The translations under genes and the position numbers were made by a program. A stretch of DNA of 64,000 nt from NCBI GenBank assembly GCA_963840055.1, contig CAWIXM010000032.1, positions 25,356-89,355 of the forward strand, given 5' to 3'. The notes under the pieces were generated by a model, which ran no database searches, was not told where the DNA came from, and saw nothing but the letters and a program-made list of their open reading frames with translations. Positions 38,165-47,942 of this stretch are shown here, piece by piece (the first letter of the stretch is position 1; each line of letters starts with the position of its first letter). This stretch comes from Rhodoplanes sp963840055. Lineage in GTDB: Bacteria > Pseudomonadota > Alphaproteobacteria > Rhizobiales > Xanthobacteraceae.

Positions 38165-39757
38165 ATGACCGAGCATTTGCGCCCCATTCGCCGTGCGCTC
38201 CTTTCTGTTTCGGACAAGTCCGGACTCCCCGATTTTGCCCGCCAGCTCGCGAGCCGCGGCGTCGAGCTGATCTCCACCGGCGGGACCAGGGCGGCGCTCG
38301 CCGATATCGGCCTGAACACGCGCGACGTCTCCGACCTGACCGGTTTTCCCGAGGTGATGGGCGGACGGGTGAAGACCCTGCACCCCAAGGTGCATGGCGG
38401 CCTGCTCGCGGTGCGCGACGACGACGCGCATCAGGAAGCGGCGGAGGCGCACGGCATCGCTCCGATCGACCTTCTGGCCGTCAACCTGTACCCGTTCGAG
38501 GCCACGGTCGCGCGCGGCGCCGACTACGCCGCCTGCATCGAAAATATCGATATCGGCGGCCCGGCCATGGTGCGCGCCGCAGCCAAGAACCACGCCGATG
38601 TGACGGTGGTCGTCGATCCGCAGGACTATGGCACCGTGCTCGCGGAGATGGCGGCGCACAAAGGCGCCACGAGCCTCGCTTTGCGTCAACGCCTCGCCGC
38701 GAAAGCGTTTGCGCGCACCGCCGTTTACGACGCCGCGATCTCGAACTGGCTCGACGAAAAGCTCGACGATCTTGCGCCTCCTTACCGGGCCTTCGGCGGG
38801 CAGCTGATCGAAGCGCTGCGCTATGGCGAGAACCCGCACCAGGCCGCCGCCTACTACCGAACGTCCGAGGCGCGGTTCGGGGTCGCGACCGCGCGCCAGC
38901 GGCAAGGCAAACAGCTCTCCTACAACAACATCAACGACACCGACGCCGCCTACGAATGCGTCGCCGAATTCGATCCACAGCGCACCGCGGCCTGCGCCAT
39001 CATCAAGCACGCCAACCCATGCGGGGTGGCGGAAGGCGCGAGCCTCATTGAGGCTTATAAAAAGGCGCTGCTGTGCGACCCGGTCTCGGCCTTCGGCGGG
39101 GTCGTCGCCGTCAACCACACGCTCGACGCCGAAGCGGCCCGTGCGATCACCAAAATCTTCACCGAAGTGATCATCGCCCCCGACGCGACCGAGGAGGCGA
39201 TCGGCATCGTCAAGGCGAAGAAGAACCTACGCCTGCTGCTCGCCGCCGGCCTGCCCGACCCGCGCGCGCGCGGACTTCTGGTCAAGTCCGTCGCCGGCGG
39301 CCTGCTCGTCCAGTCGCGCGACAATGCGGTGGTCGACGACATGAAGCTCGAAGTGGTAACCGAGCGCGCGCCGACCGAGGCGGAGCTCGCCGACCTGATC
39401 TTTGCATATCGGGTGGTCAAGCACGTCAAATCGAACACCATCGTTTTCGCCAAGAATCGCGCGACGGTCGGCATCGGCGCCGGGCAAATGAGCCGGGTCG
39501 ACGCGGCGAGCATCGCCGCGCGCAAGGCCGAGGACGCCGCCCTCGAAGCCGACCTGCCGGCGCCGCTGACGACGAACTCGGTAGTCGCCTCGGACGCGTT
39601 CTTTCCCTTTGCGGACGGACTCCTTGCCACCGTCATCGCCGGCGCAACCGCCGTGATCCAACCGGGCGGCTCAGTCAACGACGAGGACGTGATCCACGCC
39701 GCGAACGACCATAACGTCGCGATGGTGTTCACCGGAATGCGCCACTTCCGGCATTGA
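38165..39757 (+). CDS. purH: Bifunctional AICAR formyltransferase/IMP cyclohydrolase
   Basis: 530 residues. The N-terminal IMP-cyclohydrolase domain starts RRALLSVSDKSGLPDFA with STGGT; the C-terminal formyltransferase domain has LRYGENPHQ and the catalytic KHANPCGVAEG motif, ending MVFTGMRHFRH as usual. It catalyses the last two steps of purine synthesis. A single ORF, not overlapped by neighbours. Confidence 0.97.
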   Translation: MTEHLRPIRRALLSVSDKSGLPDFARQLASRGVELISTGGTRAALADIGLNTRDVSDLTGFPEVMGGRVKTLHPKVHGGLLAVRDDDAHQEAAEAHGIAPIDLLAVNLYPFEATVARGADYAACIENIDIGGPAMVRAAAKNHADVTVVVDPQDYGTVLAEMAAHKGATSLALRQRLAAKAFARTAVYDAAISNWLDEKLDDLAPPYRAFGGQLIEALRYGENPHQAAAYYRTSEARFGVATARQRQGKQLSYNNINDTDAAYECVAEFDPQRTAACAIIKHANPCGVAEGASLIEAYKKALLCDPVSAFGGVVAVNHTLDAEAARAITKIFTEVIIAPDATEEAIGIVKAKKNLRLLLAAGLPDPRARGLLVKSVAGGLLVQSRDNAVVDDMKLEVVTERAPTEAELADLIFAYRVVKHVKSNTIVFAKNRATVGIGAGQMSRVDAASIAARKAEDAALEADLPAPLTTNSVVASDAFFPFADGLLATVIAGATAVIQPGGSVNDEDVIHAANDHNVAMVFTGMRHFRH

Positions 39758-39875
39758 CGAGCGCGCCGCGGCGCACCCTGCCCGCCTCGCGCGGCGCTCA
39801 CAGCGGTCGTGGTCTTGCCATGCGCCTCCGCGCCGGCTGGCCATGGCCGGAGGCAAATCGGAGAGGAAATCGCTC

Positions 39876-40505
39876 ATGGATGAACGGACCAAAAAATCGA
39901 CCGGCGGCAACCGCGCTTCCGCCGCGCCCGACCGCGAGGCCAGCCGCGAACCCGCGACTGCGCTCAATCTTCCGCGCGCGGAACTGAGCCCGGCGATGGA
40001 AGCCTATTTCAAGAAATGCGACGAGAAGATCGGCTTCGTTCCCAATGTGCTCGAAGCCTACGCCTTCGACATGACGAAGCTCGAAGCCTTTGTCCCGATG
40101 TACAACGACCTGATGCTCGCGCCGTCGGGTCTGACAAAGCTTGAGCGCGAGATGATCGCCGTCGCGGTGTCCTCGCAGAACCACTGCTATTATTGCGTGG
40201 TGGCGCACGGCGCCGCGGTGCGTGCGCTGTCCGCCAATCCGGAGCTGGGCGAGCAGATCGCGATCAATTACCGCGCCGCCGCGCTCGATCCGCGCCAGCG
40301 CGGAATGCTTGATTTTGCCGTCAAGCTGACGATTTCGCCCTGGACCGTCGATGAAGAGGATCGCGCCAAACTGCGCGCCCTCGGCTTCACCGACCGCGAC
40401 ATCTGGGACATCTCCGCCGTCGCGGCGTTTTTCAACATGAGCAACCGGCTCGCCTCGGCGACCGACATGCGGCCGAACGCGGAGTACCATAGCCAGGCGC
40501 GCTAG
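39876..40505 (+). CDS. Peroxidase-related protein of the AhpD/carboxymuconolactone decarboxylase family
   Basis: 209 residues from ATG 39876, which has GAGAGGA upstream. The AhpD-like fold carries the redox CxxC motif in NHCYYCVVAHG at about residues 103-113, with LEREMIAVAVSSQ before it. It is predicted to reduce peroxides or act on a related thiol chemistry in the cytosol. The final codon and stop (TAG 40503-40505) coincide with the first bases of repeat copy 3. Confidence 0.88.
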   Translation: MDERTKKSTGGNRASAAPDREASREPATALNLPRAELSPAMEAYFKKCDEKIGFVPNVLEAYAFDMTKLEAFVPMYNDLMLAPSGLTKLEREMIAVAVSSQNHCYYCVVAHGAAVRALSANPELGEQIAINYRAAALDPRQRGMLDFAVKLTISPWTVDEEDRAKLRALGFTDRDIWDISAVAAFFNMSNRLASATDMRPNAEYHSQAR

Positions 40506-40607
40506 AGCATTTTCCGGCGAAGTGGGAACCGGTTCGCCGTAGAAAATGCGACCACTCAAGGACAACCAGAGCGAATTCCGATTCGATTGGAACGGAATTC
40601 GCGCTAG
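40503..40607 (+). repeat. Dispersed palindromic intergenic repeat, copy 3
   Basis: Starts TAGAGCATTTTCCGGCGAAG, contains ACCGGTTCGCCG, AGAAAATGCG and CCACTCAAGG, and ends with the hairpin GCGAATTCCG/CGGAATTCGC followed by GCTAG. It supplies the stop codon of the preceding gene. Confidence 0.92.
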
Positions 40608-40734
40608 CATTGCGTGCAAAAGCGGAATTCCGAGCACAGCCGATCGCGGCCGGGCTTTAGCCTGATTGTCGCGCTAAGGAAGCGATTCCGAATAAGGGTG
40701 CTTACGTAGCTGACGAGGGTTCCGCGAGAGGGCC

Positions 40735-42486
40735 ATGGACTTGCGTGCTGGAATTGCTTCGATTGCTCTCCTGACAGTTGCGCTCGTGTTTACGGGCGCG
40801 GGGATCGCCCGCGAGAAGCCGGTCTCGCGGAGGGCAGATGTGCTGCGCGCCGAGGCGGTGGTGGCGCAGCACGGCATGGTGGTCACGCAGGAGAAACAAG
40901 CCAGCCGGATTGGGGCGGAGATTCTGGCCAAAGGGGGAAACGCGGTCGATGCCGCCGTTGCGGTTGGCTTCGCCCTCGCGGTAACGCTGCCACGGGCCGG
41001 CAATCTCGGCGGCGGCGGCTTCATGGTGCTGCACCGGGCGGAGACGGGTGAGAACGTCGCCATCGATTATCGCGAGACCGCCCCGGCGGCGGCGACGCCG
41101 GACATGTTTCTTGATTCCAACGGAAACGCCGACCCGGAAAAATCGCGCGACAGCGCGCTCGGGGTCGGCGTGCCCGGCACGGTCGCAGGTTTGACGCTTG
41201 CGCATGCGCGGTACGGCTCGGGCCGGTTCACGCTCGCCGAATTGATCGCGCCGGCGGTGCAGCTCGCGCGCGAAGGCGTTCCGGTCGAGGGCGACCTCCT
41301 CAATTCGCTGCTGCTCGCCGCGCCGCGCTTGCAACGCTGGCCTTCTACCGCGCAGATCTTCAGCAAGCCGGACGGCGCGAGCTGGGCGGAAGGAGACCGG
41401 CTGGTTCAGCCGGACCTCGCTTCGGCGCTGGAAACGATCGGCCGGGAGGGCCCCCGCGCCTTCTATATCGGTCCCATCGCCGATGCGATCGTATCGACCG
41501 TGCGCGAAGCCGGCGGGCGCATGACCCGTGTCGATTTGGAGAACTACCAGCCCATCATCCGCGAGCCCGTGCGCGGAACCTACCGCGGCTACGAGATCAT
41601 CTCTATGCCGCCGCCGTCCTCGGGCGGCGTCCATCTCATCGAGATGCTCAATATTCTTGAGGGCTATCAACTCAAGAAGCTCGGCGCCGGCTCGCCCGCC
41701 GCGCTGCATCTGATGATCGAGGCGATGAAGCTCGCCTTCGCCGACCGCGCTGAGTTTTTGGGCGACGCCGATATCGTCGACGTTCCAGTCGAGCGCCTCA
41801 TATCGAAGGAATACGCGGCGGAGCTGCGCGCCGGCATTGACCCCGACCGCGCGCGCCCAGCCACCGAGATCCGGCCGGACAGCAGCGCGCTCGGCACCGG
41901 GCTCGGCGGCGGCAACACTACCCATTTCTCGATCATCGATCAGTTCGGCAACGCGGTCGCCAATACCACCTCGCTCAATTTCAGTTACGGACTTGGCCTC
42001 GTGGCGAAAGGCACCGGCATTCTACTCAACAACACGCTCGACGACTTCGCCTCCCAGCCGGGCGCCCCGAACGCCTTCGGGCTGCTCGGGGGCAGCGCGA
42101 ACGCGCCGGGGCCGGACAAGCGGCCGCTGTCGTCGATGACGCCGACCATTGTCCTCAAGGACGGAAAACCGCAACTCATCACCGGCGCCCCCGGGGGCAG
42201 CCGCATCATCACCACGGTGCTGCAGGTGATCATCAATAATATCGATTTCGGGCGGCCGATCGCCGATGCGGTCGCCGCGCCGCGCGTGCATCATCAGTGG
42301 CGGCCGGACGAGGTGCTGGTGGAACGTACTCTCCCGGCTGCTACCGTCCGCGCGCTCGAAAAGCGCGGGCACCACGTGGAGGTCGGATCGCTCTTCGGGT
42401 CCGCGCATTCGATAGCGGTGACCCCGAAGGGCATTGTCGGCGCGGCCGACCCTCGCGCCCACGACTCGCTGGCGGTAGGTTTCTAG
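40735..42486 (+). CDS. ggt: Gamma-glutamyltransferase
   Basis: 583 residues with a signal peptide (IALLTVALVFTGAGIA). The precursor fold is followed by the autoprocessing and catalytic Thr395 at GGNTTHFSIID, where the small subunit begins, and by the SSMTPTIV and GGSRIIT motifs. The enzyme cleaves gamma-glutamyl bonds, chiefly glutathione, in the periplasm. A gamma-glutamylcyclotransferase gene lies 5 kb away. It is followed after 78 bp by a MacA/MacB-type exporter pair. Confidence 0.96.
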   Translation: MDLRAGIASIALLTVALVFTGAGIAREKPVSRRADVLRAEAVVAQHGMVVTQEKQASRIGAEILAKGGNAVDAAVAVGFALAVTLPRAGNLGGGGFMVLHRAETGENVAIDYRETAPAAATPDMFLDSNGNADPEKSRDSALGVGVPGTVAGLTLAHARYGSGRFTLAELIAPAVQLAREGVPVEGDLLNSLLLAAPRLQRWPSTAQIFSKPDGASWAEGDRLVQPDLASALETIGREGPRAFYIGPIADAIVSTVREAGGRMTRVDLENYQPIIREPVRGTYRGYEIISMPPPSSGGVHLIEMLNILEGYQLKKLGAGSPAALHLMIEAMKLAFADRAEFLGDADIVDVPVERLISKEYAAELRAGIDPDRARPATEIRPDSSALGTGLGGGNTTHFSIIDQFGNAVANTTSLNFSYGLGLVAKGTGILLNNTLDDFASQPGAPNAFGLLGGSANAPGPDKRPLSSMTPTIVLKDGKPQLITGAPGGSRIITTVLQVIINNIDFGRPIADAVAAPRVHHQWRPDEVLVERTLPAATVRALEKRGHHVEVGSLFGSAHSIAVTPKGIVGAADPRAHDSLAVGF

Positions 42487-42564
42487 CGTCGCGCCCCGCG
42501 TTTGACGCAATGGGCTCGTAAGAACCTTCGGGCGAGGCTCCGGGCGTCGGTCGGAGAAAGGCGA

Positions 42565-43860
42565 ATGAACGAACGCGTATCGGCGGAGACGGTCCAAGAG
42601 AGGCCCGACAAACTCGTCCAATTTCCTCGGGAAACTCCCCCTCCCGCCAAGCTCGGACCCAGGACCCGCACATACTGGTTCATTGCGGCATTGGGCACCC
42701 TGCTGCTCGTTGCGGCGGTCGCCGGCTGGTGGAGCTGGGGGACGAGCAGCCCCACGCAATACACCATGGCCGAGGTGGCACGCGGCCCGATCGCCCGCAC
42801 CGTGACCGCGACAGGGACGGTCAATCCGGAACTCACGATCATCGTCGGCACCTATGTGTCCGGCGTCATCCAGGAGCTTTTTTGCGACTACAATACCGTG
42901 GTGAAGAAGGGACAGGTCTGCGCCAAGATCGACCCACGCCCGTATCAGAGCATCGTCGATCAGAGCCGGGCGAACCTCGCGGTCGCTCAGGCGCAGCTCG
43001 CGAAGGACAAAGCCAACCTCACCTACACCAAGGTCCGCTACGAGCGCACCGCCCGTCTGATGCAAACCAATGCGACGTCGCAGGATGCGGTCGACGCTGC
43101 CAAGAGCAATTATGAGCAGGCGGAGGCGCAAATCCTGTTCGATGAGGCGACGATCCAGCAGCGTCAGGCCATGCTCGACGCCGCGCAGGTCAATCTCGAT
43201 TATACGAACATCGCCTCGCCGGTGGATGGAGTCGTCGTCTCGCGCAACGTGACGGTCGGGCAGACGGTCGCCGCCAGCTTCCAGACGCCGACCCTGTTCC
43301 TCATCGCGACCGACCTGACCAAGATGCAAGTCGACACCAATGTCAGCGAGAGCGACATCGGCGGGGTGAAGATCGGCGATCCTGGCACCTTCACCGTCGA
43401 CACCTTCCCCAAGCGAACCTTCCGCGGCAAGGTGAGCCAAGTGCGCCAGTCTCCGCAGACGGTGCAGAACGTGGTCACTTACGATGTCGTCGTCAGCGTC
43501 GACAATTCCGACCTGGCGCTCAAGCCGGGCATGACGGCGGCCGTGCAGATCGTCGTCGATCAACGCGCCGACGTGCTTCGCGTCCCGAACCAGGCGCTGC
43601 TTTACGCCCCGAGCGCCGTCGGAAGCGCGGGCAAAGGTTTGCCTTCGCATCCGGCCTCCAGCGCCGCAGGTGCAAACGAAGCACAGGTCTGGGTGCTGCG
43701 GGACGGACGGCCGACGGCGATTCGGGTCGCGCTCGGCCTCGAAGACGACACCTTCACTGAAATCGTGAGCGGCGACCTGAAGCCAGGGGACGAGGTCATC
43801 ACCGCGGAGCAAAGCGCTGCCGCCAATCGGCGGGCGCCACCGCCACGGCTGCGATTCTGA
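42565..43860 (+). CDS. Efflux periplasmic adaptor subunit (MacA/HlyD type)
   Basis: 431 residues: a short cytoplasmic N-terminus, one membrane helix (FIAALGTLLLVAAVAGWWSW), a barrel-sandwich domain (VTATGTVNPELTIIVGTYVSG), a coiled-coil hairpin (about residues 130-195: Ala/Gln-rich, SQDAVDAAKSNYEQAEAQ), then TNIASPVDGVVVSRNVTVGQ and beta domains. It bridges an inner-membrane MacB to an outer-membrane channel. Starts at ATG 42565; 21 bp before the MacB gene. Confidence 0.93.
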   Translation: MNERVSAETVQERPDKLVQFPRETPPPAKLGPRTRTYWFIAALGTLLLVAAVAGWWSWGTSSPTQYTMAEVARGPIARTVTATGTVNPELTIIVGTYVSGVIQELFCDYNTVVKKGQVCAKIDPRPYQSIVDQSRANLAVAQAQLAKDKANLTYTKVRYERTARLMQTNATSQDAVDAAKSNYEQAEAQILFDEATIQQRQAMLDAAQVNLDYTNIASPVDGVVVSRNVTVGQTVAASFQTPTLFLIATDLTKMQVDTNVSESDIGGVKIGDPGTFTVDTFPKRTFRGKVSQVRQSPQTVQNVVTYDVVVSVDNSDLALKPGMTAAVQIVVDQRADVLRVPNQALLYAPSAVGSAGKGLPSHPASSAAGANEAQVWVLRDGRPTAIRVALGLEDDTFTEIVSGDLKPGDEVITAEQSAAANRRAPPPRLRF

Positions 43861-43881
43861 GGCTGGGCAAGGCGGACAAGC

Positions 43882-45990
43882 ATGCCGGCGCCGATCATCA
43901 GCACCGAGAAACTCACACGGGTCTACCGCATCGGCGACATCGAGGTGCAGGCGCTGCGCGGCGTCAGTCTCACCATCGAGCGCGGCGAGTTCGTTGCGAT
44001 CATGGGCGCCTCGGGGTCGGGCAAATCGACGCTGATGGCGATTCTCGGCTGCCTCGACCGGCCGACCAGCGGCGCCTACTTCTTCGACGGCGTCGACGTC
44101 GCGCGGCTCGCCGAGCCGGAGCTTGCGCGTCTGCGCAGCGAGCGGCTCGGCTTCGTGTTCCAGAGCTTTAACCTGCTGGCGCGCGCGAGCGCCCTAGAGA
44201 ACGTCGCGCTCCCGTTGTTCTACGCCGGCTCGGCGTCGCGCGGCACGGCGCGCTTCGATCGCGCCGCCGCCGCGCTCGAACTGCTCCGCCTCGGCGACCG
44301 GGCGCGCAACACACCCGCACAACTCTCCGGCGGCCAGCAGCAGCGGGTCGCCATCGCCCGCGCCCTGATCAATAATCCGAGCGTGCTGCTTGCCGACGAG
44401 CCGACCGGCAATCTCGATACGCGCACGTCGCAGGACATCATGAAGACGCTCCGCATGCTTAACCGCGAGCGGAGCGTGACGGTTGTCGTCGTCACGCACG
44501 AGGCGGACATCGCCGCCTATGCGGACCGCATTATCACTATGCGCGACGGACAGATCATCTCGGATGAGCGCAAGCCCATCGGCGCAATCACGCAAGCCGC
44601 CCAGGCGAAGCCTGCCGCGCCGATGGATTCGCCGCACCTGCCTGGTTTGAAGCAAGCCGCGGGCGGTCCGTTCGCGGGCCTGTGGGCGCTTGGCCTGATG
44701 ATCCTGACGGCGGCGACCCAGGCGCTCGCGCGCAACAAGATGCGGTCTTCGCTCACGATGCTGGGCGTCTTTATCGGAGTGGCGGCGCTGATCGCCATGA
44801 TGGCGGTCGGCAAAGGCGCCAACGAAGCGGTGCGCAAGCAAATCGAGAGACTCGGCACCAATCTGTTGGTCGTCGTACCGGGCGCCGCCGTGATGGGCGG
44901 CATGCGCGGCGGATTGGGCAGCGCTTCAACTCTTACCGTTGCCGACGCCGAGGCGATTCGCCGCGAAGCGCCCGCCGTGGCGAGCGTGAGCTACATCATC
45001 CGGCAGGTGGGCCAGGTCCAGTACGCCAACAAGAACTGGACGACGGCGATCTTTGGTGTCACCGCCAACTATCCGCCCACCACCAATTGGCGGATCGTTG
45101 CCGGGCGCGGCATCTCGCACGACGACGAAACCAGCGCGGCGCTCGTCGTGGTGATCGGCCAGACCGTATCCCGCCAATTGTTCGGCGCGAGCGCGAACCC
45201 GCTCGGGGCGGTGATCCAGGTCAAGGGCGTGCCCCTGCGCGTGATCGGCACGCTCCACCCAAAAGGACAAACGCCGTTCGGGACTGATCAGGACGACGTC
45301 ATCATGGTCCCGTTCTCGACAGGCGAACGCAAAGTGCTCGGCGTCGCCGCTCCCAGCCAAGAGCAGGTCCCGCTCAACTGGGCTTATCCTCCCCCTCCCA
45401 ATCCGTATAATTTCAAGCAGCGCCTGACCGGCTATGTAAACCGGATCTACGTACAGGCGGCGAGCCCGGAGCAGGTGCAAACGGCGATCAGTCAGACGAC
45501 CGAGATTCTCAAGCGCAGGCATCGGATTCGCGCCGGGGACGCCAATGATTTTTCGGTGCGCAATCTGAGCCAGATCGCCGAGACGGCCGAGAGCAGCAGC
45601 CGGATCATGGCGCTCCTCCTCGCCGCGGTCGCTTCGATATCGCTTGTCGTCGGCGGTATCGGCATCATGAACATCCTGCTCGTTTCGGTGACGGAGCGGA
45701 CACGCGAGATCGGGCTGCGGATGGCGATCGGCGCCCGCCGTCTGCACGTGCTCCTTCAGTTCCTTGCCGAGGCCGTGCTGCTGAGCGTGACCGGCGGCGT
45801 GGCCGGGATCGTCATGGGCGTGGCGTTATCAAAAGCCCTCTCCGTCGCCGCCGGCTGGCCGACACCGATCGTCCCGGCGGCGATCGTCGGCGGTTTCCTG
45901 TTTTCGGCCGCGGTAGGAATTTTCTTCGGGTACTACCCGGCGCGCAAAGCGGCCGGCCTCGATCCCATCGAGGCGCTGCGCTACGAATAA
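43882..45990 (+). CDS. MacB-type ABC transporter, fused ATPase and permease
   Basis: 702 residues. The N-terminal ATPase has GASGSGKST, LSGGQQQRVAIARAL, LLADEPTGNLD and VVTHE. A linker leads to the first membrane helix (MRSSLTMLGVFIGVAALIAMM), a large periplasmic domain (about 340-560) and three C-terminal helices with GIGIMNILLVSVTERTREIG. With the MacA-type adaptor it exports peptides, macrolides or similar compounds. Substrate unknown. Confidence 0.94.
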   Translation: MPAPIISTEKLTRVYRIGDIEVQALRGVSLTIERGEFVAIMGASGSGKSTLMAILGCLDRPTSGAYFFDGVDVARLAEPELARLRSERLGFVFQSFNLLARASALENVALPLFYAGSASRGTARFDRAAAALELLRLGDRARNTPAQLSGGQQQRVAIARALINNPSVLLADEPTGNLDTRTSQDIMKTLRMLNRERSVTVVVVTHEADIAAYADRIITMRDGQIISDERKPIGAITQAAQAKPAAPMDSPHLPGLKQAAGGPFAGLWALGLMILTAATQALARNKMRSSLTMLGVFIGVAALIAMMAVGKGANEAVRKQIERLGTNLLVVVPGAAVMGGMRGGLGSASTLTVADAEAIRREAPAVASVSYIIRQVGQVQYANKNWTTAIFGVTANYPPTTNWRIVAGRGISHDDETSAALVVVIGQTVSRQLFGASANPLGAVIQVKGVPLRVIGTLHPKGQTPFGTDQDDVIMVPFSTGERKVLGVAAPSQEQVPLNWAYPPPPNPYNFKQRLTGYVNRIYVQAASPEQVQTAISQTTEILKRRHRIRAGDANDFSVRNLSQIAETAESSSRIMALLLAAVASISLVVGGIGIMNILLVSVTERTREIGLRMAIGARRLHVLLQFLAEAVLLSVTGGVAGIVMGVALSKALSVAAGWPTPIVPAAIVGGFLFSAAVGIFFGYYPARKAAGLDPIEALRYE

Positions 45991-46015
45991 CGCTCCGCGT
46001 TTCTTCGTCGTTCCC

Positions 46016-46534
46016 TTACCGCTTGATGACGGCGCAGGCGACCCGGCTCCCCGCATCCCCCGCCGGCTGGCTCTTGTAGTCATCTCCCCGGTCATGGAGA
46101 ACAAGGGCAGTCCCGTTGGGGCCGAACAGGGAATTGGGGCCATCCTTCAACGTCACAGCCGCGTTGAAGACATTCGCGCGGACATGGCCATCGTCCGCGA
46201 CCACCAGATTGGGCATGTCGCCGGCATGCGGCCCGCCTTCGACCAAGTAGCCGTGCTTCTTGTCGTGCACATTGAAATGGCCGCCGGCGGACGTGAACTT
46301 GTCGGCGGGATTGCAAACGCCTTTTTCATGGATGTGAAAAGCATGCGGGCCTGTGGATAACCCCTTCAAGTCGACTGATATCAGCACGCCGGTCGGCGTC
46401 TCGGTCAATGTCGCATTGCCGATTTCATTGCCCTCGGGATTGATGAAGGTCGCTTTTGCGGTGAGCGGCTGTTGCGCAGACGCCGTCCCCGCAAGCGCGG
46501 CGGCGCACAGCAAACTGACGACGATCCGATTCAC
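46016..46534 (-). CDS. sodC: Superoxide dismutase [Cu-Zn], periplasmic
   Basis: 172 residues with signal peptide (IVVSLLCAAALAGTASA). The Cu and Zn ligands lie in HAFHIHEKGVC and GGHFNVHDKKHG, then HAGDMPNL and VLHDRGDDY. The C-terminal AGSRVACAVI holds the disulfide Cys and active-site Arg. It dismutates superoxide in the periplasm. GTG 46534 is preferred because AGGAGG lies six bases upstream; the open frame goes nine codons further. It converges with the MacB gene. Confidence 0.95.
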   Translation of the reverse strand: MNRIVVSLLCAAALAGTASAQQPLTAKATFINPEGNEIGNATLTETPTGVLISVDLKGLSTGPHAFHIHEKGVCNPADKFTSAGGHFNVHDKKHGYLVEGGPHAGDMPNLVVADDGHVRANVFNAAVTLKDGPNSLFGPNGTALVLHDRGDDYKSQPAGDAGSRVACAVIKR

Positions 46535-46627
46535 GATTACCTCCTCGCGGCTTAAAACCAATCCGCCCTGCCGTTTTCATGACGCGCATACTTTGCGGCG
46601 AGCAATTCATACCGCGCTGGACGCGGA

Positions 46628-47785
46628 TCAGTACAGAGGCGGAATCTCGGTGAGACGAAATGGGCCGAGCAGCACCGCGCCATCGGAAAAACGCAACGGA
46701 AGGGTCACCGCGCTCCTGCCATCGAGTTCGGTGCGCTTGCCGAGCGCATCGATCGCCCCCTTGGCGGCGGGCGCGGCGGTGTTGCCGCGCAAGACGCCGC
46801 CGAGTCCCGGCACAAGCCGGTCGAGTCCCGGCGCCAGCCGTTCGAGCGTGCCCTGAGGCACGACCTGCGAGACCATCCGATCGATCCCGAGGAGAGGGAT
46901 GAGCTTCTCGAAATTGGCAATGGTGACCTGCAGCTCGCCATTGAGCGCGCCACGCGGCGTCAACCCCAGTGATCCGCTGCCGGTCGCGACGACGTCGCCC
47001 TGTGTGACGCGCGCTCGGGTGATGTCGAGCCGGCCGTTCGCGGCCTGCAGCGCGCGCAACGTTTCGGGCCAGGACTTTGGCGTCAGGTTCTTCAACCCGC
47101 GCAAGACGGCGACAATGTCCGCATCGAACGGCGTCGCGGCTAGCTCGCCCAGGCGAGACGCCGACGCCTGGCTGAGACTCAAGGCGAGATCGAGCACGGG
47201 ATTGTCGCGAGCGCTGCCGGAAGCGATCCGCCCATGCAGTTCGACGCGGCCGGCGTTCGCCAGCATCGTCTGCGCGCCCCGGTCCAGGCCAGCCATCGTC
47301 AATTGGTCGATCACGACAGCCACGCGCTCCGGCTCGATCGGCATTCCGCGCAGGCTCGCCTGAGCCAGCGACCACGACACCGAGAGCGCGGGCGGCTTGT
47401 CGGCCTCGCCAATCGTCAGGGGGCCGACAAGTTCGCCGATCAGTAGCGTCGGCTGCCATATTTGGGCGACGGTGACGAAATCTTTCGCCGCAAGCGCCAT
47501 CGCTCGAGCGCCGCCGTCGAACCGCGCGCTCGGATCGACGCATCGCAGTTCGAACCGGAAGGGAAAACCGCCGATGCTCTGCTTGTCGCAGCGGAAGGTT
47601 CGTCCGAGCGCCGCCTCGCGCGCCTGCCAATCCGCGAGCGCGGTCTCGGTCATCGACACGGCGTAAAACCAGAAGCCGCTCCAGGCGAGCGCAATCAGCA
47701 CAAAGATTGCAAGCGGCAAAGCGACGACCCAAGGCCGCCGCCGTCGTCGGCCTTCGTCGGGGAGCGTATGGTCTTGTTTCGTCAC
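46628..47785 (-). CDS. DUF2125 domain-containing protein
   Basis: 385 residues: a basic N-terminus (GRRRRRPWVV), one membrane helix (ALPLAIFVLIALAWSGFWFYAV) and a periplasmic domain rich in beta structure, with RCDKQSIGGFPFRFELRC typical of DUF2125. Possibly an envelope protein of the AsmA-like type (weak inference). It is divergent from the cyclotransferase gene, an arrangement common in this group. Confidence 0.85.
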   Translation of the reverse strand: MTKQDHTLPDEGRRRRRPWVVALPLAIFVLIALAWSGFWFYAVSMTETALADWQAREAALGRTFRCDKQSIGGFPFRFELRCVDPSARFDGGARAMALAAKDFVTVAQIWQPTLLIGELVGPLTIGEADKPPALSVSWSLAQASLRGMPIEPERVAVVIDQLTMAGLDRGAQTMLANAGRVELHGRIASGSARDNPVLDLALSLSQASASRLGELAATPFDADIVAVLRGLKNLTPKSWPETLRALQAANGRLDITRARVTQGDVVATGSGSLGLTPRGALNGELQVTIANFEKLIPLLGIDRMVSQVVPQGTLERLAPGLDRLVPGLGGVLRGNTAAPAAKGAIDALGKRTELDGRSAVTLPLRFSDGAVLLGPFRLTEIPPLY

Positions 47786-47942
47786 GCCTTCTCCTTTCGC
47801 ACTTGCCGCGGGGCGGCAGGGCTGTTAGGCGAACCTTGTGGCGGCCCGGTGTCAACCGTCCGGCGCGAAGAACATTATATAAGAGGCGATAATTGCGGCT
47901 CGATCTTGCCGTTCTGGCCCCCGCCAGCCTCCGCATCCCCGA

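Noticed and set aside
42022..43812. 596-codon frame antisense to ggt and the MacA-type gene
   Set aside because: Crosses two well-supported genes and shows no motif.
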